From positions 62,001 to 126,000 of the forward strand of contig JAEWMJ010000032.1 of NCBI GenBank assembly GCA_023393165.1: a stretch of DNA of 64,000 nucleotides, written 5' to 3'. Shown here in pieces: positions 9,271-16,513 of the stretch. Made by a program: the position numbers and the translations under genes. The first letter of the stretch is position 1, and every line of letters starts with the position of its first letter. Below the pieces are notes generated by a model. The model did no database searches. It was not told the origin of the DNA and was given only the letters and a program-made list of their open reading frames with translations. The DNA comes from Bacillota bacterium (GTDB taxonomy: Bacteria > Bacillota > Clostridia > Christensenellales > Christensenellaceae).

Positions 9271-9289
9271 TTTGCACACCCCGTGCAAA
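9271..9289. promoter_or_regulatory. Inverted repeat TTTGCAC-N5-GTGCAAA
   Basis: Perfect seven-base arms with a five-base centre lie 34 bases upstream of the lipoprotein start. Position and symmetry suggest a second regulator site or a 5'-leader hairpin. No other copy was seen in the window. Confidence 0.4.
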
Positions 9290-9344
9290 CTGATTTGCAT
9301 CAACAGGTATTTAAGCCGAAATATCTGCAATATTTTGTTTTAAA

Positions 9345-9358
9345 AGAAAAGCTTTTCA
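9345..9358. promoter_or_regulatory. Operator AGAAAAGCTTTTCA in lipoprotein promoter region
   Basis: It matches 13 of 14 positions of the perfect palindrome at 2762-2775. The shared motif in two intergenic regions of the same sugar cluster suggests one regulator, probably the LacI protein encoded at 2791-3795. Confidence 0.55.
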
Positions 9359-9696
9359 TAAAAAGAGTACACAAAATAAAAGCTCATTCTTCATAATCTT
9401 ATTAATTCCGCTCTATTTCGTTAATTATGCCTTTTGCCGGATATTTCTGCCTGTTTATATAAAATATCTTAATATTAAATATTTTTTTATTTGTTTTTTT
9501 AAAACAGTTCTTTTTTGGTAATAACCAGTATGGAAAGGTTTTCTTATAAATCAATAAAAGCTGTTCTTTTGCCCGCATAAGAAAACCGTCTGTTTGACAT
9601 TGACTGACAAAGCTTTATATCTGCTGATGAATTAATTTTGAATTTGCCGCCCCAACAGCTATGGAGCTCACCTCCCTCATTTGTTCCCGCCACTGT

Positions 9697-10716
9697 TCAG
9701 TCTTTTCTCGGTTCACCGCAGGAACTTCTGATGGACAGTTCGGTGGGCAGTACTCTGATGCGCTGCGGAATGCTCTTGTTGTCTTCTCCCCGCTCGATAC
9801 GGTCCAAAAGCATTTCCCCCGCAAGCCTGCCCACCTCGGTGTTGGATCTTCTTACTACTGTAACCGGCGGGTTCAGGCAATCGGCAAGCGGAAAATTGTC
9901 CATGCCGATCAGGGAGATATCCTCGGGTATTCTGACCTTTTTTTCATAGAATGCCCTGTAAGCGCCCATTGACGACACATTGTTCGTCGTGATCAGCGCG
10001 GTAGGCCATTTTTTTGTTTCCAGAAGATTTTTAACGGATTGATACGTCCCTTCTTCGCTGAAATAGCCCGGTATCACATATTCATCCCTGACCGGTATTC
10101 CCGCTTCCTTCATGGCTGCGTAAAAACCGTTCAGGCGCTCTTCGCCCGGGGTAACGTTCACCGGACCGTATGCAATGGCGATGTCCCTGTGGCCGAAAGC
10201 CGCCAGATGATCCACCATCATCTTCATAGAGCGGTAATTATCTATTAAAATGCAATCATGCTTCTGTTCGTTTTTGGCTTTTCTGTCTATCAAAACGATG
10301 GGTATCCCCATGGAATCAAAGGTATCGATATACTGGTTTTCGACGTCCACAAATACTGCCAGAAGGCCGTCCACACGGTAACTCAGAAGGGTCTGCATCG
10401 ATTTCTTTTCCTTTTCCACGTTTTCATTCGTATTTTCGAAAATGATGTCATAACCCTTCGCATAGCACATTTCCTCAAAACCGGCAAGCACCGACGTAAA
10501 AAACGGGTTCCTGATATCAGGCACAAGGTAGCCGATCGTTTTGGTGCTGGATTTTTTCAGGTTTCTCGCGATCGCGTTCTGAACATACCCATACTGATTG
10601 ATGACCTGTATAACCTTTTCATAGGTCTCGGGGGAAACGTTCGGATCTTTATTCACTACCCTGGATATTGTTGCAGAAGATACTCCTGCCAGTTTTGCGA
10701 TATCTCTCTGATTCAT
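9697..10716 (-). CDS. LacI-family transcriptional regulator
   Basis: This 339-residue regulator starts with a canonical LacI helix-turn-helix (QRDIAKLAGVSSATISRVVN) and hinge (NAIARNLKKSSTKTIGYL), followed by the effector domain. It lies upstream of sugar operon 1 in the same direction with a 459-base gap, so it is probably transcribed separately. Three operator-like sites of the TGTATACGTATACA type lie upstream of it, implying autoregulation. No further copy of that palindrome was seen, so other targets may lie outside the window. The effector sugar is unknown. Confidence 0.92.
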   Translation of the reverse strand: MNQRDIAKLAGVSSATISRVVNKDPNVSPETYEKVIQVINQYGYVQNAIARNLKKSSTKTIGYLVPDIRNPFFTSVLAGFEEMCYAKGYDIIFENTNENVEKEKKSMQTLLSYRVDGLLAVFVDVENQYIDTFDSMGIPIVLIDRKAKNEQKHDCILIDNYRSMKMMVDHLAAFGHRDIAIAYGPVNVTPGEERLNGFYAAMKEAGIPVRDEYVIPGYFSEEGTYQSVKNLLETKKWPTALITTNNVSSMGAYRAFYEKKVRIPEDISLIGMDNFPLADCLNPPVTVVRRSNTEVGRLAGEMLLDRIERGEDNKSIPQRIRVLPTELSIRSSCGEPRKD

Positions 10717-10735
10717 AAACCATCCTGATTTCCGA

Positions 10736-10749
10736 TGTATACGTATACA
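10736..10749. promoter_or_regulatory. LacI-type operator TGTATACGTATACA
   Basis: A perfect 14-base palindrome with the central CG typical of LacI-family operators lies 20 bases before the start codon of the LacI gene at 10716. It is probably an autoregulatory site. Confidence 0.65.
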
Positions 10750-10820
10750 ATTTATTGTTTAAAAAAATTTCAGCGCATACTTTCTATTCAATTTTATGTC
10801 GAATAATTTCGTATTTTGAA

Positions 10821-10847
10821 TGTATACGTCTACTGTATACGTCTACA
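10821..10847. promoter_or_regulatory. Two tandem operators TGTATACGTCTAC(A)
   Basis: Two 13-14-base near-palindromes lie head to tail at 10821-10834 and 10834-10847, each differing by about one or two bases from the perfect palindrome at 10736. Together with it they form a three-site array suited to cooperative binding or looping by the neighbouring LacI protein. Confidence 0.6.
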
Positions 10848-10983
10848 ATTGATGATCTTATTTTATATCCGGGTATTAAATATGTCAATACGTATTTAAA
10901 AAATTTTTTCCATAAAAAATAAACTGAAAGAAAATCCGCTTTTAATTTATTTTTGGCTGATATTAGAGTTAAAATCAAGATCC

Positions 10984-10998
10984 TGAAAACCGTTTTCA
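10984..10998. promoter_or_regulatory. Palindrome TGAAAACCGTTTTCA
   Basis: Seven-base perfect arms flank one central base. It resembles the TGAAAA...TTTTCA sites in sugar operon 1, but with different spacing. It lies about 270 bases upstream of the LacI gene, in the large gap before the plus-strand CBS gene. The role is uncertain. Confidence 0.35.
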
Positions 10999-11386
10999 GA
11001 AAATGTTTCTCCCCGCTTTTTCCCTGAGCGTTTCCAGTCTGGATAACAACCTGCCCGCCCGTCAATTACAAAGAAACCGGGATGTTAAAAAAAAGCCCCT
11101 GGGAAGGGACTTCATGTTTCTGTGATAAAAATTAAATACTCCTTTATTTTAAGGATTGGACGTTATTACGGCATTTTTGGATATTTTCCGCTTCTTTTCC
11201 GTCCTTTTTTATATTGAAAACAGCGCAAACCTGTTGAAAGTCCCGACGTCCTACGACAAGTTTTTTGAATTTTTTATTCTACACTATGGACTGTTGAGTC
11301 TTGAGAACAGGAGAAAACGCATAAAGCGTCTGCGTAAATACACGGAAAAGATTGATTTTAAATTTGATTTTAAGGATCGGAATTTT
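10999..11386. other. Gap between LacI and CBS genes
   Basis: AT-rich spacer. A plus-strand frame is open upstream of the CBS start from 11156, but that extension lacks family features and a ribosome site and is read here as non-coding. Nothing else is supported. Confidence 0.4.
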
Positions 11387-11830
11387 ATGAATATACTCTT
11401 TTTTATGAAACCCAAAAACGAAACGGCTTATATCTACACCCACAATACCATCCGGCAGGCGCTGGAAAAAATGAAGCATTACAACTATTCAATGCTTCCC
11501 GTAATAGAAAAATCCGGAAAGTACGCCGGAACGCTGAGCAGGGAGGATCTCCTGACGGCGGCTTTCGTAAGCTACCTGGACGGCAGGGAGTCCGTCAACT
11601 TCTGCCGTATCAAAGACGCCGCCAGCTTCAACCAGAAAGGCAGCGTGAATATCTATACGGAGATGGAAGATCTGCTTCAGACGGATTTCAGCCAGGATTT
11701 CATACCCGTTGTGGACGACCGGGGACTGTTTATCGGGATCATTACGCGTGCGGAGGTATTGAAATACGGCTATATCAAAAAAAGCCAGTCAACGGCGACA
11801 ATCATCCAACTGCCCCAGCGGACCCTATAA
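11387..11830 (+). CDS. Small protein with a pair of CBS domains
   Basis: This 147-residue soluble protein consists of little more than two CBS motifs, which in other proteins bind adenosine nucleotides and sense energy state. The first spans about residues 8-65 (TIRQALEKMKHYNYSMLPV) and the second about 75-140 (DFIPVVDDRGLFIGIITRAEVL). The ATG at 11387 is chosen because the upstream 77 residues of the open frame do not look like protein and this start follows AAGGAT. It stands alone on the plus strand and converges on the RpiB-like gene across a terminator. No partner is evident. Confidence 0.75.
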   Translation: MNILFFMKPKNETAYIYTHNTIRQALEKMKHYNYSMLPVIEKSGKYAGTLSREDLLTAAFVSYLDGRESVNFCRIKDAASFNQKGSVNIYTEMEDLLQTDFSQDFIPVVDDRGLFIGIITRAEVLKYGYIKKSQSTATIIQLPQRTL

Positions 11831-11860
11831 CGTTTTTCAGCGTTCTTCACAAAACGAAAA

Positions 11861-11883
11861 AGCGCCGGGCATAAACCGGCGCT
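11861..11883 (-). terminator. Rho-independent terminator downstream of RpiB-like gene
   Basis: The eight-pair stem AGCGCCGG/CCGGCGCT has a seven-base loop and is followed on the minus strand by a T-rich run. It lies between the convergent CBS and RpiB-like genes. Confidence 0.75.
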
Positions 11884-11906
11884 GAGCAAGCTGATTATCA
11901 ATGTTC

Positions 11907-12386
11907 TTATTTAAAAACTTCCTTATCGTGCGCGTTCATGGCGCCGTATGCGTTTTCCAGCAAATTTGCCGTTTCCGGATCCATGCCCTGTTTCCATTCC
12001 GTGTTTAAAAACGTATCCACCATTTCAATGCCCAGATAAGGCGCCTGCAGGAATCCCCCCAGGCCCAGAACGTTTATATTATTGAATGTCCGGGCACGGT
12101 TAACGGCAAACACGGATTCGCAAAGCCCGCAAAGTACTCCCGGAAATTTATTCGCAGCCATGCTGACGCCCTGGCCTGTTCCGCAGATCACGATGCCCCG
12201 CTCGAATTCTTTTCCGGATACGGCGCCGCCCACATTGAAACCGACCTGCCAGTAATCCACGGGCGCATCTTCCGTAAGCGTGCCCACGTCTTTCACCTCA
12301 TAACCCAATTCTTTTAAATGTGCAACGACAGCTTCTTTCAGTACAAATCCGCTGGCGTCCGAACCGATCACAATTTTCTTTTCCAT
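11907..12386 (-). CDS. RpiB/LacA/LacB-family sugar-phosphate isomerase
   Basis: The 159-residue protein belongs to the RpiB/LacAB isomerases, which interconvert aldose and ketose phosphates. It opens with KIVIGSDASGF and keeps the catalytic-cysteine block VICGTGQGVSMAANK. Two positions differ from ribose-5-phosphate isomerase B: the early GxDHxG His is Ala (SDASG), and the RxHN segment reads RTFNN. Such variants are known for isomerases of other sugar phosphates, for example tetrulose phosphates, so ribose-5-phosphate should not be assumed. It lies directly after an FGGY kinase gene on the same strand, which suggests that kinase and isomerase act in sequence. Confidence 0.85.
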   Translation of the reverse strand: MEKKIVIGSDASGFVLKEAVVAHLKELGYEVKDVGTLTEDAPVDYWQVGFNVGGAVSGKEFERGIVICGTGQGVSMAANKFPGVLCGLCESVFAVNRARTFNNINVLGLGGFLQAPYLGIEMVDTFLNTEWKQGMDPETANLLENAYGAMNAHDKEVFK

Positions 12387-12431
12387 TTTTACATTCTCCT
12401 TTTTATATATTTGCCTCCGGCATCGCCGGTA

Positions 12432-13969
12432 TTATCTGTACCCGGTAGCATGGGAGAGCGCCTCAAATTCATCGGCAAGTTTTCCGTAAAGCCTCTCAAA
12501 TATAGCGAAATATTTCATATATGTCTCATGCAGTTCTTCGCAGGGCGTATGCCTGTCGGAAAAATGCATCCATTCCTTTGCAACGGAATAATCCTTGAAC
12601 ACGCCTGCGCCAACGCCCGCGTTGATGGCGTTCCCGACAGGCGCGCCTTTGGAATCGGCGTTGAACGCCACCGGAATATCAAAAATATCCGAAATGATCT
12701 GCCGCCACAGGGGGCTTTTTGCTCCTCCCTCGCCCACCGACATGGGCAGTTTGATTTTGAGCCCCGTTTCCCTGATATACCTGAAATTCTGGTACAGCGC
12801 ATAAGCGGCGCCTTCCATAAACGCGCGTATCATATGTCCCCGCGTGTGGGCAATGCTCATGCCGAAAAGTACGCCCCTTGCGTAAGGGTCCCAAACGGGA
12901 GTCCGTTCCCCCATGAAATAGGGCAGGACGATCAGTCCGTCGCTCCCCGGCGGAACCGTTTTTGCCTGTTCATTCATCTGGTCATATGCGTCTATTCCTT
13001 TTTCCTTTTCCACCAGCATTTCCAGCTGCGCAAAGTTATCCCTGAAATAATGCGTCAGCGCTCCGCAGGATACAATGCAGGCATTGGTCGTATACCTGGT
13101 TTCGGAATTGGCCGTATGGATGATGGTGATCATATTTTTTGTAAACCTGGGCGCGTTATGCACAACGCCCATACAGCCTGCCGTTCCCATTGCGAGGGAG
13201 ATATCGCCGGAATCCACGGCGCCGCCCGCAAGATATGCGGCGGTCGCGTCCACGGTCCCGGCCATGACCGGCGTTCCTTTTTTCCGGTACGCGCGGCAGC
13301 CTCGGCGGTCACCTCGCCTATCACTTCACTGCACGCAAAACTCTCCGGAAACTTGTCCGGATCCAGCCCCATCTCCTCCAGCAGATCGTAATCCCATTTC
13401 CTGTTCACAGTGTCGTATCCGGCGCCGAACAGGCTGGCATTGGAATAATCCGTAACCGCTCTCCCGGTCAGTTTCATCGCGGGATAATCCGCAGCTGTCT
13501 GTATCTTATACGCCTTTTTATAAAGATCCGGGCGGTTGTCCCTCTCCCACATGAGCTTAATGGTCGCGAAGTAAGGATCGACGGGATTTGCGCTCTTTTC
13601 CGTGGCACGCTCCACGCCGATATTTTCAACGATCCATTTCGCCTGCTCCGTCCCTCTCCGGTCCATCCAGATATGGCCCATCTGAAGGGGTTTTAAATCC
13701 CTGTCCACCAGAATACATGCGGGCGCAAGCGCGCTGATGGATACCCCGCGGATATCGGCAGGATCGATTCCCGCCTGTTTTAAGCTGATCTGAATGGTAT
13801 CTGCAATCGCGTTCCAATACCATTCCGGGTCCTGTTCCGCCCATCCGGGGCGTTTTGTGATCAGCGAATACTCTATATAGGCGCTTCCCAGTACCTTTCC
13901 CTCGTCGTCCATCACAACGGACTTGGAACCGCTTGTACCCACGTCGCATCCTACCAGAAATTTACCCAT
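12432..13969 (-). pseudogene. FGGY carbohydrate kinase with an apparent frameshift
   Basis: Two overlapping frames together encode one full FGGY kinase of about 512 residues. The upstream frame gives the N-terminal domain (MGKFLVGCDVGTSGSKSVVM, WAEQDPEWYW). The downstream frame gives the rest from GTPVMAGTVDATAAYL to the C-terminus. They meet at a run of six T (13278-13283), read on the coding strand as A AAA AAG. A -1 slip there, or one extra A, restores the conserved GKK-GTPVMAG junction. This could be a disabled gene, a sequencing error in a homopolymer or programmed frameshifting. The ATG at 13969 has TGAGGTG upstream. It precedes the RpiB-like gene. Confidence 0.85.
13277..13283 (-). other. 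Slippery heptamer A AAA AAG at the kinase frameshift
   Basis: Read in the upstream frame, the codons AAA AAG are preceded by A, the same heptamer used for -1 frameshifting in dnaX. A -1 shift enters exactly the frame encoding the rest of the kinase. Confidence 0.5.
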
Positions 13970-14135
13970 ATGACACCTCAACAATAATTTCATCGCGTCA
14001 GAACACTGAAAATTCTGCCGTACACATTTATTCATTTTTAAACGGAGAATGAATATAAAAAATATTTCCCTTGTTATTGTAAGATTTCAAATACGGCGTT
14101 GTCAATTTGAATTTATTAATTTCTAATTGGATTGT

Positions 14136-14305
14136 GAAGGCCGCTGAAAACCCCCACTCCCGCACCATTTACCCATGTCTTACTAAGCGAAGGTGGCTTT
14201 TATATGACGTGCGAATCACAAGCCTAAGTGTCGAGGCGACGCCAGCGTAGTAAAAGCGTGAATCCATAGCCAAATAGATAAATAATGTGATGGGGATTGC
14301 CAGGG
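14136..14305. repeat. Degenerate intergenic repeat, copy A
   Basis: The segment starts GAAGGCCGCTGAAA and contains GTGCGAATCACAAGC and AAGTGTCGAGGCGACGC blocks that recur at 54183-54230. An ACCCATGTC-N3-CTAAGCGA block recurs near 29042. No coding potential is evident. It fills the gap between the FGGY kinase and the acyl-CoA ligase. Confidence 0.6.
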
Positions 14306-14314
14306 CCTGAATTA

Positions 14315-15946
14315 TTAATTTTGGGTCTGGGCCGAAACCAGGCTTCCGCCGCAGTATTTTTCCCTGAGTCTGGGTTTTTCGATTTTGCCCGTCGGATTCC
14401 GCGGCACCTTATCGAAAATATACTTCCGCGGGCGCTTGTAGCGGGGCAACGCCTGGCAGAACTGGATCAGTTCTTCTTCCGTGCAGCTGTGGTCCGGTTT
14501 CAGTTCCACAATCGCTGCAGTGATTTCCCCAAGGCGTTTATCGGGAATGCCGATAACAGCCACATCCTTGATTGCTTCATGCCCGTGCAGGAAGTCTTCT
14601 ATCTGTACCGGATAAATATTTTCGCCTCCGGTTATGATCACGTCTTTTTTTCTGTCAACCAAAAAAACAAAGCCGTCTTCGTCCATGCGCGCCATGTCGC
14701 CCGTATACAGCCAGCCGTTTTTCAGCGTCGCCGCGGTCGCTTCCGGATCGTTATAGTATTCTTTCATGACGCCCGATCCCTTTACCGCCAGTTCGCCCAC
14801 CTGGCCCTGGACTACGGGATTCCCGGTCTCGTCCACGATCATGATCTCCCAATTGTAGCCGGGTATGCCGATGGCTCCGACCTTATGGATGTTCTCGATC
14901 CCCAGGTGGACGCAGCCGGGGCCGATGGATTCGCTCAGGCCGTAGTTTGTATCATACTCATGGTTGGGGAAATACTTCTTCCAGCGGTGTATGAGGCTTG
15001 GCGGAACAGGCTGCGCGCCGATGTGCATCAGCCTCCACTGTTCAAGTTCATAGTCTTCCAGATTCACTTCTCCCCTGTCAATGGCATCCAGAATGTCCTG
15101 CGCCCAGGGAACCAGCAGCCAGACGATCGTAACCTTTTCTTCCGAGACCGCTTTTAATATCCATTTGGGCTTTACGCCGCGCAGTAAAACCGCTTTGCCT
15201 CCGACAAGAAAGCTCCCGAACCAGTGCATCTTTGCGCCGGTATGGTACAGGGGCGGAATGCACAGGAAATTGTCCTCACGCGTCTGTCCGTGGTGTTTGT
15301 TCTCCGTATAGCACGCCGACAACAAACTGGCGTGCGTATGCAGGATCGCTTTGGGAAAACCCGTGGTTCCTGAGGAAAAATATATCGCGCCGTATTCCTC
15401 GTCCTTGATTTCAATACCGGGATCCGCAGCGGGGAACGGTTCGGCCTGTTTTTCGTAGCTCTCTGCAAAGGAGGGGCATTCATCGCCTACAAAAAATAAC
15501 GTATGAACATCGATCTGGTCCTTGATCGCGTCCATCCGGTCAACAAACTCCGGTCCAAATATCAGTGTTCCGGCCTCGGACAGCTTCAGGCAGTATTTGA
15601 TTTCCTCCGCGGTATAACGGAAGTTGAGCGGAACAACGATCGCTCCGGTTTTCAAGATGCCAAAATAGATGGGCAGCCATTCCAGGCAGTTCATTAAAAG
15701 TATGGAAACTTTGTCTCCTTTTTTAATGTTCCTGCTTAAGAGAAGATTGGCAAATTTGTTGGCCCTGTCTTCAAATTCCTGCCATGTGATTTCACGCCGG
15801 TGATTGGAAGCCGGAATTTCTTCAACCAGCTCAAACTCCTTCCATGCCAGTTCGTGCTTGTCCTGCAGTTCGGGATTGATTTCAATAAGGCTGATATCGC
15901 TGCCATATAAAGACGCGTTTTTCGTAAGTATCTCTGTGATCGGCAT
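14315..15946 (-). CDS. AMP-forming acyl-CoA synthetase / ligase
   Basis: The protein of about 543 residues belongs to the ANL superfamily, which activates a carboxylic acid with ATP to the acyl-adenylate and then CoA thioester. The phosphate-binding motif YFSSGTTGFPKAI, the YTGDMARMDEDG motif and the late KxxPRNPTGKIEK lysine motif are intact. The ATG at 15946 follows GGAGGAAAAA; the longer frame includes that site. It follows hypA but is separated from it by a strong bidirectional terminator, so it probably has its own promoter. The acid substrate is unknown. Confidence 0.9.
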   Translation of the reverse strand: MPITEILTKNASLYGSDISLIEINPELQDKHELAWKEFELVEEIPASNHRREITWQEFEDRANKFANLLLSRNIKKGDKVSILLMNCLEWLPIYFGILKTGAIVVPLNFRYTAEEIKYCLKLSEAGTLIFGPEFVDRMDAIKDQIDVHTLFFVGDECPSFAESYEKQAEPFPAADPGIEIKDEEYGAIYFSSGTTGFPKAILHTHASLLSACYTENKHHGQTREDNFLCIPPLYHTGAKMHWFGSFLVGGKAVLLRGVKPKWILKAVSEEKVTIVWLLVPWAQDILDAIDRGEVNLEDYELEQWRLMHIGAQPVPPSLIHRWKKYFPNHEYDTNYGLSESIGPGCVHLGIENIHKVGAIGIPGYNWEIMIVDETGNPVVQGQVGELAVKGSGVMKEYYNDPEATAATLKNGWLYTGDMARMDEDGFVFLVDRKKDVIITGGENIYPVQIEDFLHGHEAIKDVAVIGIPDKRLGEITAAIVELKPDHSCTEEELIQFCQALPRYKRPRKYIFDKVPRNPTGKIEKPRLREKYCGGSLVSAQTQN

Positions 15947-16089
15947 TTTTTCCTCCAGCAATTCTTGGTATCTTAATTTTGACGCTCCTATAAGTATATA
16001 ACGTTCATAAAAAAAAAGATATTATTTTTGACTATTTATCAAAAATTGCCGAAATTGTGCCTGTTTATTGCTGTTTTAACACGGTACAT

Positions 16090-16142
16090 AAAAAAAGTTT
16101 TACGGTTTTATAATTTTGAAAACTGACCGTAAAACTTTTTTT
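16090..16142. terminator. Bidirectional terminator between hypA and acyl-CoA ligase
   Basis: A 17-pair stem (AAAAAAAGTTTTACGGT with its exact complement) encloses a 19-base loop and carries A- and T-runs on either side. It ends the hypB-oxidoreductase-hypA unit on the minus strand. Confidence 0.85.
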
Positions 16143-16147
16143 GATTT

Positions 16148-16489
16148 TCAGTATGCGACGATCTCCTTGATATAGAATTCTCTTCCGCCCAGCAGTTCCC
16201 AGCGGCCGCTCCCGCAGCCGGGGCATTTCTGCCTGTTCTCCAAAAAGTTAAAAACCTTTCCGCATTCTTTGCAAAGCGCGTTGCCCGGCAGGATTTCAAT
16301 TTCCAATTTTGTATCCTGCAATATCGTTCCGTCCGCAGCTGCCGGGAAGCATTGTTCTATATACATTGGAATGACGGACGAAAGTTCGCCGATCTGCAGG
16401 ATAACGGTATCGATTTTTTTCAATTGCTGTTCCCTGGCGACTTCCTCAACGATCCTCACGACTTCCATTACAACACCCAGCTCGTGCAA
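16148..16489 (-). CDS. hypA: HypA-type nickel metallochaperone
   Basis: This 113-residue protein matches HypA, which delivers nickel to apo-enzymes, classically NiFe hydrogenase. It starts MHEL, whose Met-His-Glu form the nickel site, and has two CxxC zinc pairs (CKECGK and CPGCGS). It lies 24 bases after the large oxidoreductase gene, with hypB on that gene's other side. No hydrogenase, urease or other nickel enzyme is in the window, so the client must be elsewhere or unconventional. Confidence 0.9.
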   Translation of the reverse strand: MHELGVVMEVVRIVEEVAREQQLKKIDTVILQIGELSSVIPMYIEQCFPAAADGTILQDTKLEIEILPGNALCKECGKVFNFLENRQKCPGCGSGRWELLGGREFYIKEIVAY

Positions 16490-16513
16490 ACGCCCCGCCT
16501 CCTTCCGGTTATA

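Larger units (their letters stand above)
9238..9696 (-). promoter_or_regulatory. Promoter/operator region of sugar operon 1
   Basis: This 459-base AT-rich gap separates the second LacI gene from the lipoprotein gene and must carry the main operon promoter. It contains the inverted repeat TTTGCAC-N5-GTGCAAA at 9271-9289 close to the start codon and the operator AGAAAAGCTTTTCA at 9345-9358. No open frame or RNA gene is convincing here. The exact -10/-35 boxes are not clear. Confidence 0.5.

Noticed and set aside
10784..11065. A 93-codon minus-strand frame upstream of the LacI gene
   Set aside because: It overlaps the operator array and AT-rich spacer and looks like chance.
11156..11386. N-terminal extension of the CBS-domain protein
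   Set aside because: The 77 extra residues are rich in Phe, Lys and Arg, match no domain and have no ribosome site; the ATG at 11387 gives a normal CBS-pair protein.
13130..13265. Two independent kinase genes instead of one split gene
   Set aside because: The two frames cover complementary halves of one FGGY kinase, the second has no ribosome site at a usable start, and the join restores a conserved motif.
12318..13391. A 357-codon plus-strand open frame
   Set aside because: Antisense to the FGGY kinase and RpiB-like genes, without a ribosome site or recognisable motif.
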